From Autumnicola lenta (GTDB lineage Bacteria > Bacteroidota > Bacteroidia > Flavobacteriales > Flavobacteriaceae), in assembly GCF_031846515.1 (NCBI RefSeq), contig NZ_JAVRHO010000023.1, forward strand, positions 1 to 57,364: 57,364 nt of DNA, in the 5' to 3' direction. The notes below the pieces were generated by a model. The model was given only the letters and a program-made list of their open reading frames with translations, was not told where the DNA came from and searched no databases. Below are positions 33,966 to 41,751 of this stretch, piece after piece; position 1 is the stretch's first letter; each line of letters begins with the position of its first letter. A program made the translations under genes and the position numbers.

Positions 33966-33985
33966 GATATAAGACTATTTATATC
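33966..33985. promoter_or_regulatory. Second inverted repeat upstream of the efflux operon
   Basis: GATATAA and TTATATC are perfect 7-base arms around GACTAT, four bases beyond the first palindrome. It could be part of the same control region. Between here and 34181 only a short hairpin (TGAAAAT-TCAG-ATTTTCA near 34035-34052) and no gene was seen. Confidence 0.35.
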
Positions 33986-34181
33986 TTGAAAAGTTACAGT
34001 GCAAGCACGAAAAATCTCGAGAATTAGACACTACATGAAAATTCAGATTTTCACTACTCCTGATGACCTATAAAAAACCTCAAAAAGAACCGAATCAAAT
34101 ACTGCTATAAAGTGCTGCAGTTTAACGACATCTGTAAGGGAGAGAATACAAGGAGGAAGCAAATAAGATTTAACCTATAAA

Positions 34182-34406
34182 TTATAAAGATTTATCCTTT
34201 TTTCTGGAGCGATAAATATAATACCCTATTCCACCTATTAGAAGATATGGAAATACCATAAGATAAACAATACCATTGTTAATTCCCTCTGCTGCACTTT
34301 GATCTGCCTCACTTTCCAGCACCGCCCGGCACATAGAACATTGAGCTTCAGCAATAAAAGGCAAAAGCATCAAAATCGCAATAATTAAAAATCGTCTATA
34401 CCTCAT
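34182..34406 (-). CDS. Small exported CxxC membrane protein of the oxidase assembly unit
   Basis: A 74-residue protein. A signal-like N-terminus (LIIAILMLLPFIAEA) ends just before QCSMCRAVLESEADQ, so the CxxC pair would be at the very start of the mature chain in the periplasm. A single transmembrane helix (YLMVFPYLLIGGIGYYIY) and a basic tail follow. It is the last gene after DUF420 and SCO. Location and the CxxC suggest copper or thiol chemistry in cytochrome oxidase assembly. That is inference; no characterised family was recognised. ATG at 34418 is an alternative start four residues earlier. Confidence 0.7.
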   Translation of the reverse strand: MRYRRFLIIAILMLLPFIAEAQCSMCRAVLESEADQSAAEGINNGIVYLMVFPYLLIGGIGYYIYRSRKKDKSL

Positions 34407-34479
34407 TGTGTCTCGCATCAATATGTAAATAATAAAATTACAACTTCACCTCTAAAAAAGCAATTATCAACAATAGATA

Positions 34480-35019
34480 CTAGTAGTAGGGCAACATAAA
34501 AATATAAACCAACACTCCGGTGACCGCAACATAAAACCATATAGGAAAGGTCCACCGCGCAATCCTTGCATGCTTTTTATATTCCCCCGTAAGACCACGA
34601 TACATGGTAAATAGTACCAGTGGGACGATAATTGCCGATAATGCGATATGACTTATAAGAATAAAAAAATACAATATTCTAAGAAAACCATCTCCGCCGT
34701 ATGGAACAGGGTCATTACTAATTTTTGATAAGACATAGCTCACCAAAAAGATAGCAGAAAGAAAGAAAGCTACAATCATTACGTTACGATGAAGCTTATA
34801 TTCCCGTATGCTGATGAAAAAATAACCCATCATCAACAGAACTGCTGTGGAGCCATTCAAAACAGCATGAAAAAGAGGAAAACTACCTGATTGTATTCCA
34901 AAAAAGTTAAAACGTTCAGGTAAGAACATAAGTACCAGCACCAGTAATGGCACCAGGATCGATAGCCCGATAATTACGGGAACAGCAACCTTATCCTGTC
35001 TTGAAAGCGTTCTTCTCAC
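34480..35019 (-). CDS. DUF420 domain membrane protein
   Basis: A 179-residue inner-membrane protein with five predicted helices. The segment LFHAVLNGSTAVLLMMGYFFI and histidines in the helices (FHAVLNG, ISHIALS, RIARWTFPIWFYV) match DUF420, a family usually encoded beside SCO and cytochrome oxidase genes and sometimes named CtaM-like. Role in oxidase assembly is suspected from context. The GTG start at 35019 overlaps the SCO stop in a GTGA junction, so the two are translationally coupled. Confidence 0.88.
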   Translation of the reverse strand: MRRTLSRQDKVAVPVIIGLSILVPLLVLVLMFLPERFNFFGIQSGSFPLFHAVLNGSTAVLLMMGYFFISIREYKLHRNVMIVAFFLSAIFLVSYVLSKISNDPVPYGGDGFLRILYFFILISHIALSAIIVPLVLFTMYRGLTGEYKKHARIARWTFPIWFYVAVTGVLVYIFMLPYY

Positions 35020-35747
35020 AATAGTTTCTTTATATCTTCAATAAGAATTTCTATTTGGGGTTTTTCTTCACCCTCCGTAATCGATTTATTTCTTTCAACA
35101 GAACCTCTGTAGTAAATAAGTGGATTGCCAAATTTGTCAATTCTCGATCTTATATAACCTTCCTGATCTACCAGTGCAAAAAGACCTGAATGGGCAAAAC
35201 CACCAGGAACAGCTTCATCTACTCCGGCATAAATATTAAATCCACCATTGGCCAGGTTATAGATCTTTTCTTTATCCCCGGTTAGAAAATGCCAATCTGG
35301 ATCTGTTATTTCATAATTTTCAGCATATGCTTTAAGCACCTGCGGATTATCATGATCGGGATCTATAGTAAAAGAAGCTATTCCAAATTCATTCTCTCCA
35401 AATTCCTGTTGAACTTCAATTAAATTTTTATTCATCACAGGGCAAATTGTAGGACAGGTTGTGAAGAAGAATTCTGCGACGTAGACCTTACCTCTGTAAT
35501 CTTCATTGGAAATAGTATCACCATTCTGATTAATTAACTCAAATTCCGGTGCCTTTCTTTTTTTTCCATTAATGAAAATAAAGGATAATTCCTCCCCGGA
35601 CTTTTTTTCTGAACCGTCTACTTTCTTACTTAGCCGGTCCGAAGAAACTGTCTCTTTATCACTAACCCGGTCTATGATTTTGGGCACGAAAATGATCCCG
35701 AAAATCAGGACAACCAATGATATGCCTATGTAAGAATAATTCTTCAT
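35016..35747 (-). CDS. SCO1/SenC family copper chaperone
   Basis: A 243-residue protein anchored by one N-terminal helix, with a thioredoxin fold in the periplasm. The copper ligands are all present: C98 and C102 in TTCPTICP and H186 in FAHSGLF. SCO proteins deliver copper to, or reduce, the CuA centre of cytochrome oxidase subunit II. It follows a related but cysteine-free protein 42 bases upstream and is coupled to DUF420 downstream. The cluster context supports oxidase assembly. No oxidase subunit II is in this window. Confidence 0.95.
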   Translation of the reverse strand: MKNYSYIGISLVVLIFGIIFVPKIIDRVSDKETVSSDRLSKKVDGSEKKSGEELSFIFINGKKRKAPEFELINQNGDTISNEDYRGKVYVAEFFFTTCPTICPVMNKNLIEVQQEFGENEFGIASFTIDPDHDNPQVLKAYAENYEITDPDWHFLTGDKEKIYNLANGGFNIYAGVDEAVPGGFAHSGLFALVDQEGYIRSRIDKFGNPLIYYRGSVERNKSITEGEEKPQIEILIEDIKKLL

Positions 35748-35789
35748 TTAATAAAGTTTCTTTTTTAAAGATGAATCCCTTCTTCTTAT

Positions 35790-36440
35790 TTATTCTTCAA
35801 ACTCCACTTGATTTTTATACTTTTTAAGTTCCAGCCTGTACTCTGCAAGTATAATTTTTACGTCATCATTCATTTTGTTGCTCAATTCAGCTACAGACCT
35901 GGAGTCATAACCATACAAAACTTCATCATCCTCATTTTCCTTTCGTCCACGGAGGGCAGCCTTTTTATCTACGATAAAAACGTAAGGCGAATAACTATCA
36001 TCATTCAGACGGTAAGGAGAATCAAGACTATTAAAGACCTCCTGAATCTTTTCCGGGGATGCAAAAACAAATTTCCATCTTTCCGATTGGCTTATAGCTG
36101 CAAATTCCTGTGTAAATTCAGCAGCCTCCTCCCGACTTTCTTCCGGAAGAAGAATCACGAATTGAAAATCTTCGAATTCATAATATTTATCCAGAATTTC
36201 CTGATCTAGATTAAAAGTGTTTCCCCTTGTGTTTTGAAGATCACTCCCAAAAAAAGCGAGAATGGTAATCTTGTTCTCCAGAGAAACCTTATTTCCAGTT
36301 AAACTTTCAAAATTAGAAATGTTCTGTACCTCTGGCGTCAAAACCGGTAATCGGGCAAAATTATTTTTACCTGAAGAAAAGAAAAGGTAGGCTACTATTG
36401 GCAAAGCAAAAAGCACTCCTACTATAAAAATCTTTTTCAT
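35790..36440 (-). CDS. Membrane-anchored, cysteine-free SCO-like thioredoxin-fold protein
   Basis: A 216-residue protein with an N-terminal helix (IVGVLFALPIVAYLFF) and a soluble domain resembling the SCO protein encoded just downstream. KITILAFFGSDL aligns with the KVYVAEFFFTTC segment, and SPYVFIVDKKAALRGR aligns with HSGLFALVDQEGYIRSR. It contains no cysteine and no histidine, so the copper site of SCO is wholly absent. Homology is inferred by eye. It may act as an assembly partner or scaffold rather than a metal carrier. The gene starts after a terminator and begins the assembly unit. Confidence 0.7.
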   Translation of the reverse strand: MKKIFIVGVLFALPIVAYLFFSSGKNNFARLPVLTPEVQNISNFESLTGNKVSLENKITILAFFGSDLQNTRGNTFNLDQEILDKYYEFEDFQFVILLPEESREEAAEFTQEFAAISQSERWKFVFASPEKIQEVFNSLDSPYRLNDDSYSPYVFIVDKKAALRGRKENEDDEVLYGYDSRSVAELSNKMNDDVKIILAEYRLELKKYKNQVEFEE

Positions 36441-36465
36441 ACTGAACTATAAGACAAAAGGAGTG

Positions 36466-36473
36466 CAAAAATA
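36466..36473 (-). promoter_or_regulatory. Likely -7 box of the SCO-like/SCO/DUF420 unit
   Basis: On the minus strand the sequence is TATTTTTG, an exact TAnnTTTG, ending 25 bases before the start of the SCO-like gene. It lies in the U-tract of the subunit IV terminator, the same architecture as at murI. Confidence 0.5.
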
Positions 36474-36501
36474 AAAAAGACGGTTTATAAAACCGTCTTT
36501 T
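36470..36501 (-). terminator. Terminator after cytochrome oxidase subunit IV
   Basis: A perfect 11-bp stem (AAAGACGGTTT / AAACCGTCTTT, loop ATA) lies 17 bases past the subunit IV stop. On the minus strand it is followed by a U-rich tract. It splits the oxidase cluster into a structural part and an assembly part. Confidence 0.88.
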
Positions 36502-36518
36502 CCTATGTATTTAACTTT

Positions 36519-36881
36519 CTAAAAATCCCAGGATACATATCCTTCCTTATAGACTTCATAAATATAAAACCCTTCATTAAGAAGAATAAATACCAGATAA
36601 AGGATAAGAAAAATAGCTGTCCAAACGATAACCCGGCGTAACCACTTATTTTCTGCTTCAAGGTGCATAAAAGCCCACCCTATAAGGTAAGCTTTATAGA
36701 GGGTAAGAAGGATAAAAATCCAGTTGAGCAGTGACATGTTTACCAGATCCGTATCTGTTAAGAATTCAGGTTTAATGATACCCAGAACAACTTCTACAAT
36801 TGTCACTACAGATAAAATTATAAAAACAGACCAAATTCTTTTGGTATTCGATTCGTGATGATGTGCAGTATCGTGTGCCAT
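36519..36881 (-). CDS. Cytochrome c oxidase subunit IV family protein
   Basis: A 120-residue inner-membrane protein with three helices and a histidine-rich N-terminus (MAHDTAHHHES). The segment LLNWIFILLTLYKAYLIGWAFMHLEAE matches the prokaryotic cytochrome c oxidase subunit IV family. This small subunit stabilises the oxidase. It is 20 bases after subunit III and is the last structural gene before the terminator. Confidence 0.9.
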   Translation of the reverse strand: MAHDTAHHHESNTKRIWSVFIILSVVTIVEVVLGIIKPEFLTDTDLVNMSLLNWIFILLTLYKAYLIGWAFMHLEAENKWLRRVIVWTAIFLILYLVFILLNEGFYIYEVYKEGYVSWDF

Positions 36882-36901
36882 AATGTTTTATTTCTTCAGA
36901 A

Positions 36902-37882
36902 TTAAACCAGGTAAAAGAAGGTAAATACAAATACCCAAACTAAATCTACGAAGTGCCAGTAAAGACCAACTTTTTCTACCATTTCATAACTACCACGGCG
37001 CTCGTAAGTTCCTACGATAACATTAAAGAAGATAATTATGTTAATTATAACACCAGAAAGCACGTGGAATCCGTGAAATCCAGTTATAAAGAAAAAGAAA
37101 TCGGCAAAAAGTGGAGGCCCATATTCATTTTGGGTGAGGTTAGCACCTTCAACCACGCCCAAGCCTTCGGTTTCAAGTTTTTGCAAGGATTCCTCTCTGG
37201 ATAGAATGGTCTTTTCTCCCTCTTCATTCAAAACCCCTGTCCTTACATAAAGATCTTCATTTGCAGCAAAGCCAGTCATCACCTCATCAATAGAATAAGA
37301 AGGAAGTGCCACGCCAGATTCAAACCAAATACCTTCATTTTCTTCATGCATTATCCTATCTGAAGATCTTTTCTCTGCAAAATCACTTAAAGCCACTCTA
37401 TGACCTTCATTATCTACAAACTGAAGAATATTTCCTCCGGTAGTAGTAACAGCACCATATTCACCGCTAATAAAGTTCGACCACTCCCAGGCCTGAGAGC
37501 CAAGGAAAATAATACCTCCAATGATGGTCAAAAACATATAAAAAGTAACCTTAGCTTTCTTTAACTGGTGCCCTGCATCTACAGCCAAAACCATAGTCAC
37601 AGAAGAAAAAATAAGAATAAAAGTCATTAAGGCCACGTAATACATAGGAGCATCTACGCCATGAAGAAATGGAAAGTGGTTAAACACCTCATCTGCAATA
37701 GGCCAAATATCGGCATATTTAAAACGGGAAAAACCGTAGGCCGCCAAAAAACCCGAAAAGGTGAGGGCATCGGAAGTGATGAAAAACCACATCATCATCT
37801 TTCCGTAACTAGCGTCTAATGGCTGGTTGCCACCGCCCCAAGTTTTACCTTCGGTGCCTGTTCTCACAACAGAAGCTTCCAT
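36902..37882 (-). CDS. Cytochrome c oxidase subunit III with large loop insertion
   Basis: A 326-residue inner-membrane protein. Helices are seen at about 30-50, 80-102, 112-130, 260-285 and 300-325. The family motif TGFHGFHVLSGVIINII follows. Between the helix ending AWEWSNFISG (140) and ADFFFFITGFHG (259) there is a soluble stretch of about 118 residues that subunit III of model organisms lacks. Subunit III supports proton pumping and complex stability. The insertion makes this copy much longer than the 193-residue paralogue encoded upstream. Confidence 0.92.
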   Translation of the reverse strand: MEASVVRTGTEGKTWGGGNQPLDASYGKMMMWFFITSDALTFSGFLAAYGFSRFKYADIWPIADEVFNHFPFLHGVDAPMYYVALMTFILIFSSVTMVLAVDAGHQLKKAKVTFYMFLTIIGGIIFLGSQAWEWSNFISGEYGAVTTTGGNILQFVDNEGHRVALSDFAEKRSSDRIMHEENEGIWFESGVALPSYSIDEVMTGFAANEDLYVRTGVLNEEGEKTILSREESLQKLETEGLGVVEGANLTQNEYGPPLFADFFFFITGFHGFHVLSGVIINIIIFFNVIVGTYERRGSYEMVEKVGLYWHFVDLVWVFVFTFFYLV

Positions 37883-37927
37883 AAAATAAATTTAAATTTA
37901 AGTGATGCGCAAAAATACGCAATTTTA

Positions 37928-38509
37928 TTATTTAAAGAAATATAAAAACAAAAACAGGTAAATCCATAGAAAATCTACGAAATGCCAGAAAGTCGCACCC
38001 AACTCAATACCAAGCATTTGTCCCTTTTGGTAGCGTTGTTTAAAATGATTATAAATTACCACTAAAAGAACAATAAAGCCCGCCGCGAGGTGGACCAGAT
38101 GGGCCAGAACAACGATATATATAAAGGATGTGGTGACTGAACTCTCACTTCCTGTAAAGTAATATCCCTGCTCAAAAATTTCAGAAAACCCCCGGAATTG
38201 CAATACAACAAAAAGGATTGCCAACACCAGTGTCCCTATTAATAAAGCCGCTCCATTTTTACGATTCTCTGCAGCAATGTTCTTTTTTGCCAGCACAAAC
38301 GTCACGCTACTAAAGATTATAACAATTGTGCTCCAGAAAAAAGAGTTAGGTAACTCAAACTCTGTGAGCCAATCCGGCCGCGTTTTGCTTACCACATAAG
38401 CACTGGTAAGACCGGCGAAGGTCATAATCATGCTTATTATTCCAAACCAGAGCATCATTTTCTTGGCCCTGTCGTGTTTGATCTTTTCTGATCCTTCTGT
38501 TAAATCCAT
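37928..38509 (-). CDS. Cytochrome c oxidase subunit III, short paralogue
   Basis: A 193-residue five-helix protein of the heme-copper oxidase subunit III family. The C-terminal pattern GATFWHFVDFLWIYLFLFLYF is diagnostic. It overlaps the end of ctaB by ten bases and is followed by the longer subunit III after 45 bases. Two subunit III genes in tandem are common in Flavobacteriaceae; each may occupy a distinct half of the usual seven-helix subunit. No catalytic subunits I or II are in the window. Confidence 0.92.
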   Translation of the reverse strand: MDLTEGSEKIKHDRAKKMMLWFGIISMIMTFAGLTSAYVVSKTRPDWLTEFELPNSFFWSTIVIIFSSVTFVLAKKNIAAENRKNGAALLIGTLVLAILFVVLQFRGFSEIFEQGYYFTGSESSVTTSFIYIVVLAHLVHLAAGFIVLLVVIYNHFKQRYQKGQMLGIELGATFWHFVDFLWIYLFLFLYFFK

Positions 38510-39402
38510 TGTCGTATAAATTTATCCAAAACGTATATTATCTGCAGTAAAGTAATGTAAGACACACTGGCAAACATCAATTTCTTAGCTGCTTCTGCAG
38601 TTCTTTCTTTATACAATCTTAAAGCGTAGTAAAGCATTCCCATTCCGAGCAGGAAGATAATCACCGCTGCGACCGGAGTAAGATATAGTCTTCCCGTTAC
38701 CCCAAAAGCAGGAATTAAAGAAACTAAAACGGTCCAGATTGTATAAAGCACCACCTGCATAGCCGTACCTTTATCTCTCTTACCTGTCGGAAGCATAAAG
38801 AATCCACCTTTTTTATAATCCTCATAGAGCCACCAGCCTATCGCCCAAAAATGTGGAAACTGCCAAAAAAACTGAATCATAAACAAGGTCCCGGGCTCTA
38901 TACTAAAACTTCCAGTAGCAGCAACCCAGCCCAACATAAAAGGAATAGCCCCGGGAAATGCTCCCACGAAAACCGAAAGAGGAGTTTTAGTTTTTAATGG
39001 GGTATAAACACTTACGTAGAGAAAAATACTAATAGCACCGAACATTGCTGTTCTTGGATTAATCACATATAAGACAATTAATCCCAGGATAGTAAAGACA
39101 CTGGCTATGGTAAAAGCTGTAGAAACCGACATGCGCCCTGCAGGAACAGGTCTGTTTTTGGTACGATCCATTAAAGCATCCAGATCGCGCTCAATAATCT
39201 GGTTGTACGCATTAGATGCTCCAACCATGAAATACCCACCTACTGCGAGCAAAAGTACAGTAATAAAGTCTATGGTTTCTGCTCCCAGAAAGTATCCGGC
39301 CACAGAGGAAAATACCACGCTGATCGCCAGTCGCATCTTGGTTATTTCCTTAAAATCGGATAAGACTGAAGTAGAGAAAGTATGTGTTTGCGTGTCGCTC
39401 AA
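38500..39402 (-). CDS. ctaB: Protoheme IX farnesyltransferase (heme O synthase)
   Basis: A 300-residue UbiA-type prenyltransferase that converts heme B to heme O for the oxidase. The Asp-rich motif is NAYNQIIERDLDALMDRTKNRP in a multi-helix protein. The reading frame extends to a TTG at 39426, but that codon lies inside the -7 promoter box. The TTG at 39402 has a well-placed GAGGG five bases upstream and gives a family-like start (SDTQTHTFSTSV). That start is therefore preferred. It is the first gene of the oxidase operon. Confidence 0.95.
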   Translation of the reverse strand: MSDTQTHTFSTSVLSDFKEITKMRLAISVVFSSVAGYFLGAETIDFITVLLLAVGGYFMVGASNAYNQIIERDLDALMDRTKNRPVPAGRMSVSTAFTIASVFTILGLIVLYVINPRTAMFGAISIFLYVSVYTPLKTKTPLSVFVGAFPGAIPFMLGWVAATGSFSIEPGTLFMIQFFWQFPHFWAIGWWLYEDYKKGGFFMLPTGKRDKGTAMQVVLYTIWTVLVSLIPAFGVTGRLYLTPVAAVIIFLLGMGMLYYALRLYKERTAEAAKKLMFASVSYITLLQIIYVLDKFIRQWI

Positions 39403-39423
39403 AAAGCCCTCTTTAAATTGCCG

Positions 39424-39453
39424 CAAAGATACTCCTTAATTAGGTTTTAACAA
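39424..39453 (-). promoter_or_regulatory. Promoter of the cytochrome oxidase operon
   Basis: On the minus strand TTG (39451-39453) and TATCTTTG (39424-39431) are 19 bases apart, an exact match to the Bacteroidota consensus. The predicted transcription start leaves a leader of about 15-20 bases before the TTG start at 39402, which is why the longer frame is rejected. Confidence 0.75.
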
Positions 39454-39489
39454 GGGGCGAAAATTGTTAATTTTAAGACCCCACCTTAC

Positions 39490-41631
39490 CTAATAATCAT
39501 AGTACCAATTGAAGATATCTGTTCTTAATCCAAAGTTGATCCAGGTGGTAGAATTATCAGAATGAGCAGGTGTTTTTAACTGTGTATCAAAATTTCTGTA
39601 AATAAATTTTCCATACAACTTCAAATTAGTCGCAGGGTTAATAATATAACCTCCCTCAACTTCTGTAAAGAAGGAAGTGGTTGTATTTCCCTGGCCAATC
39701 TCCACTCCATCATCAAAAGGTCTCTCATTGTAATTTCTATATATATCGCCTCCATAAGCAGCGTTATCTATCCCATTCTTAAAATCAAAACCTCTTTTAC
39801 CGTAGATTAACTTTGCATGGCCGTACAGTCTCTCATTTTTATAGCGGGCAATAGCTAGGATTTCCCGGAAGTTAGCCCCCCACAAATGCGCCATAGACTG
39901 ATTGTTATGTCCATAATTAAGCACCACCTCAGAGTTATGGGAATAAGTATAAGGCCGCACCTGATTATATTCAGCCTGCAGAAGCAGATCAGGAATATTA
40001 AATGCATCAAAATATTTTATGCCTAATTGATAACCAAGCTTATTTTTCCAGCTTTGGGATCCTCCAAAAATATCTCCCGTAGAAAATTCATCTATAACCC
40101 ACTGGCCATAGGTATTAATCTTGTCTGTCCATTTGTACTTTGCCGTCAACCCTAAAAGGGCATTTCCCCCACGCGCGCCGGTAGCAAATTCTATAGCGCG
40201 GTAGAAGATCACGGGATTAAGGTAGTTTACATCAAAACCCCGGTTATTATCATTCTGCCAGATGACAGATTCAAAAAGGCCAATATTGAGCCTCTTGGTT
40301 AGATTGAGACTTAGATAATGGTTAGCCATAAATTTTGTTCTGAAGGAACCATCTGCCGTGACTTCCGGCCTGACATCCCTTAGTGACATCCAGGTATTGG
40401 TATATTTTAACTTCCAGAAAGTAGTACTAAGCTTAAGGTATGGATATGGAGAAGCAATATCGCTCATTAACAAAGAGCGATATCCATCCCCAATAAAATT
40501 TTTCCCGTGGCCTAACTGGATGTTGAAATATTTACCGGGAGAATAGGAAAGGTAACCTTCTGCAACAGGATAATCATAACCCCCGTCCATAAATGGTTTT
40601 GCAATGCCCCGCCCGGGAACAATTGCCGGGTCGCCACCATCTGGCCTTATAGACTCAGCGTAATCATTATAATATTCCGCAAAACGTCCCTGATTCTCGT
40701 AAGCGACTGCATAAAAATTCAAGTTATCGCCCAATCCACCATTAAGAATGGCCATTCTGGTATTATTATAAGTAAACTCATAATCTTTCTGCTGAAAATC
40801 TTTCCCTAATTGAAGATCCAATCCAAAATCTATAGTAAACCAGTAATCTTCAGTTTGAAACTGAACAAGGTGTTCATTCCAGATCTTTCTACCTAACCAG
40901 GTTGACCTATCCTGTAAAATTTTTTCCTGTTCTGCTTTAAAATCATAATACTTTGCTACTTCAGAATATAAAAAAGGTTTAGTAGACGTGTGGGTGTTAG
41001 TTCCAATTCTATTTAGTTCGGCATCAAACCTACTATACATTTCATGTGAAAAAGGAATATTTAATTTACTTTCCAAATGAGGCCTGGTGAATTCTTCGGG
41101 CTGTATAAGGTCATACTCAGTTGTCACATTACCCGCCTGAACTTCTGAATAATATTCCTCACCCGTATCATCCTGCTCAACTTTAATTTCAGTAGCACCA
41201 CGTCTTACAACATTAACTTCCTCATTTAGCCGCAAAGGGATTTTTACAGCCATTCGAAACTGTATATAGGTAGGCTTCCCATTATAAGTTGCGGGTTTTA
41301 TCTGCGGAAGCGTCTCAAATGTTCTGACGACCTCATCTTTAAGTTCATCATACGCAGCATCTACATAGATTACTTCAAAGCCTCCTTCTCTGGTAACTTC
41401 AAAGAGCACTACCACAGTACCCTCAAAGTTATTTTCCTCAACAACCTGAGGAATTTTTAAGTTTTCGACTATGAAATTTTTTAAAGTCTCCCGAAAACAA
41501 GCGGAACGTTGCTGAAAATCCACCGCTTCGCACTCGGGAAAAACCGGAGGAATTTCAGAATTATTAAGTTTCTCCTGACTGTAGGTAAAGCTTGTTAAAA
41601 GTAGAACCGAAAGAAGTAGCGTATACTTCAT
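39490..41631 (-). CDS. RemB-like gliding motility protein, TonB C-domain plus outer-membrane barrel
   Basis: A 713-residue exported protein. After the signal peptide, residues 28-130 form a TonB C-terminal-like domain (PPVFPECEAVDFQQR with C34 and C45, then FEGTVVVLFEVTREGGFEVIYV). From about 190 to the end is a barrel-like region, ending INFGLRTDIFNWYYDY. This layout matches the gliding protein RemB known from Flavobacterium; the gene name is a family-level guess. The domain resembles the C-terminal half of the TonB encoded next to it (FPGCE ... RKQCM). Possible role in gliding or surface-protein handling. Confidence 0.7.
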   Translation of the reverse strand: MKYTLLLSVLLLTSFTYSQEKLNNSEIPPVFPECEAVDFQQRSACFRETLKNFIVENLKIPQVVEENNFEGTVVVLFEVTREGGFEVIYVDAAYDELKDEVVRTFETLPQIKPATYNGKPTYIQFRMAVKIPLRLNEEVNVVRRGATEIKVEQDDTGEEYYSEVQAGNVTTEYDLIQPEEFTRPHLESKLNIPFSHEMYSRFDAELNRIGTNTHTSTKPFLYSEVAKYYDFKAEQEKILQDRSTWLGRKIWNEHLVQFQTEDYWFTIDFGLDLQLGKDFQQKDYEFTYNNTRMAILNGGLGDNLNFYAVAYENQGRFAEYYNDYAESIRPDGGDPAIVPGRGIAKPFMDGGYDYPVAEGYLSYSPGKYFNIQLGHGKNFIGDGYRSLLMSDIASPYPYLKLSTTFWKLKYTNTWMSLRDVRPEVTADGSFRTKFMANHYLSLNLTKRLNIGLFESVIWQNDNNRGFDVNYLNPVIFYRAIEFATGARGGNALLGLTAKYKWTDKINTYGQWVIDEFSTGDIFGGSQSWKNKLGYQLGIKYFDAFNIPDLLLQAEYNQVRPYTYSHNSEVVLNYGHNNQSMAHLWGANFREILAIARYKNERLYGHAKLIYGKRGFDFKNGIDNAAYGGDIYRNYNERPFDDGVEIGQGNTTTSFFTEVEGGYIINPATNLKLYGKFIYRNFDTQLKTPAHSDNSTTWINFGLRTDIFNWYYDY

Positions 41632-41701
41632 AAATTTGAGGGGGAAATTTGATTACACACGCGAAATATACATTTTTTCCAAGAGTCTGACTTTTTAAAA
41701 T

Positions 41702-41726
41702 AAAAAATCCCGGCAAAGGCCGGGAT
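41702..41726 (-). terminator. Terminator of tonB
   Basis: A perfect 8-bp GC-rich stem (ATCCCGGC / GCCGGGAT, loop AAAG) is followed on the minus strand by six U. It separates the TonB gene from the RemB-like gene. Confidence 0.88.
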
Positions 41727-41751
41727 CTTCAAAAATTTTATATATCGGAAA

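Noticed and set aside
34035..34052. Hairpin TGAAAAT-TCAG-ATTTTCA as terminator of the oxidase assembly unit
   Set aside because: It is AT-only in the stem, lacks a U-tract on the minus strand, and lies over 120 bases past the last stop.
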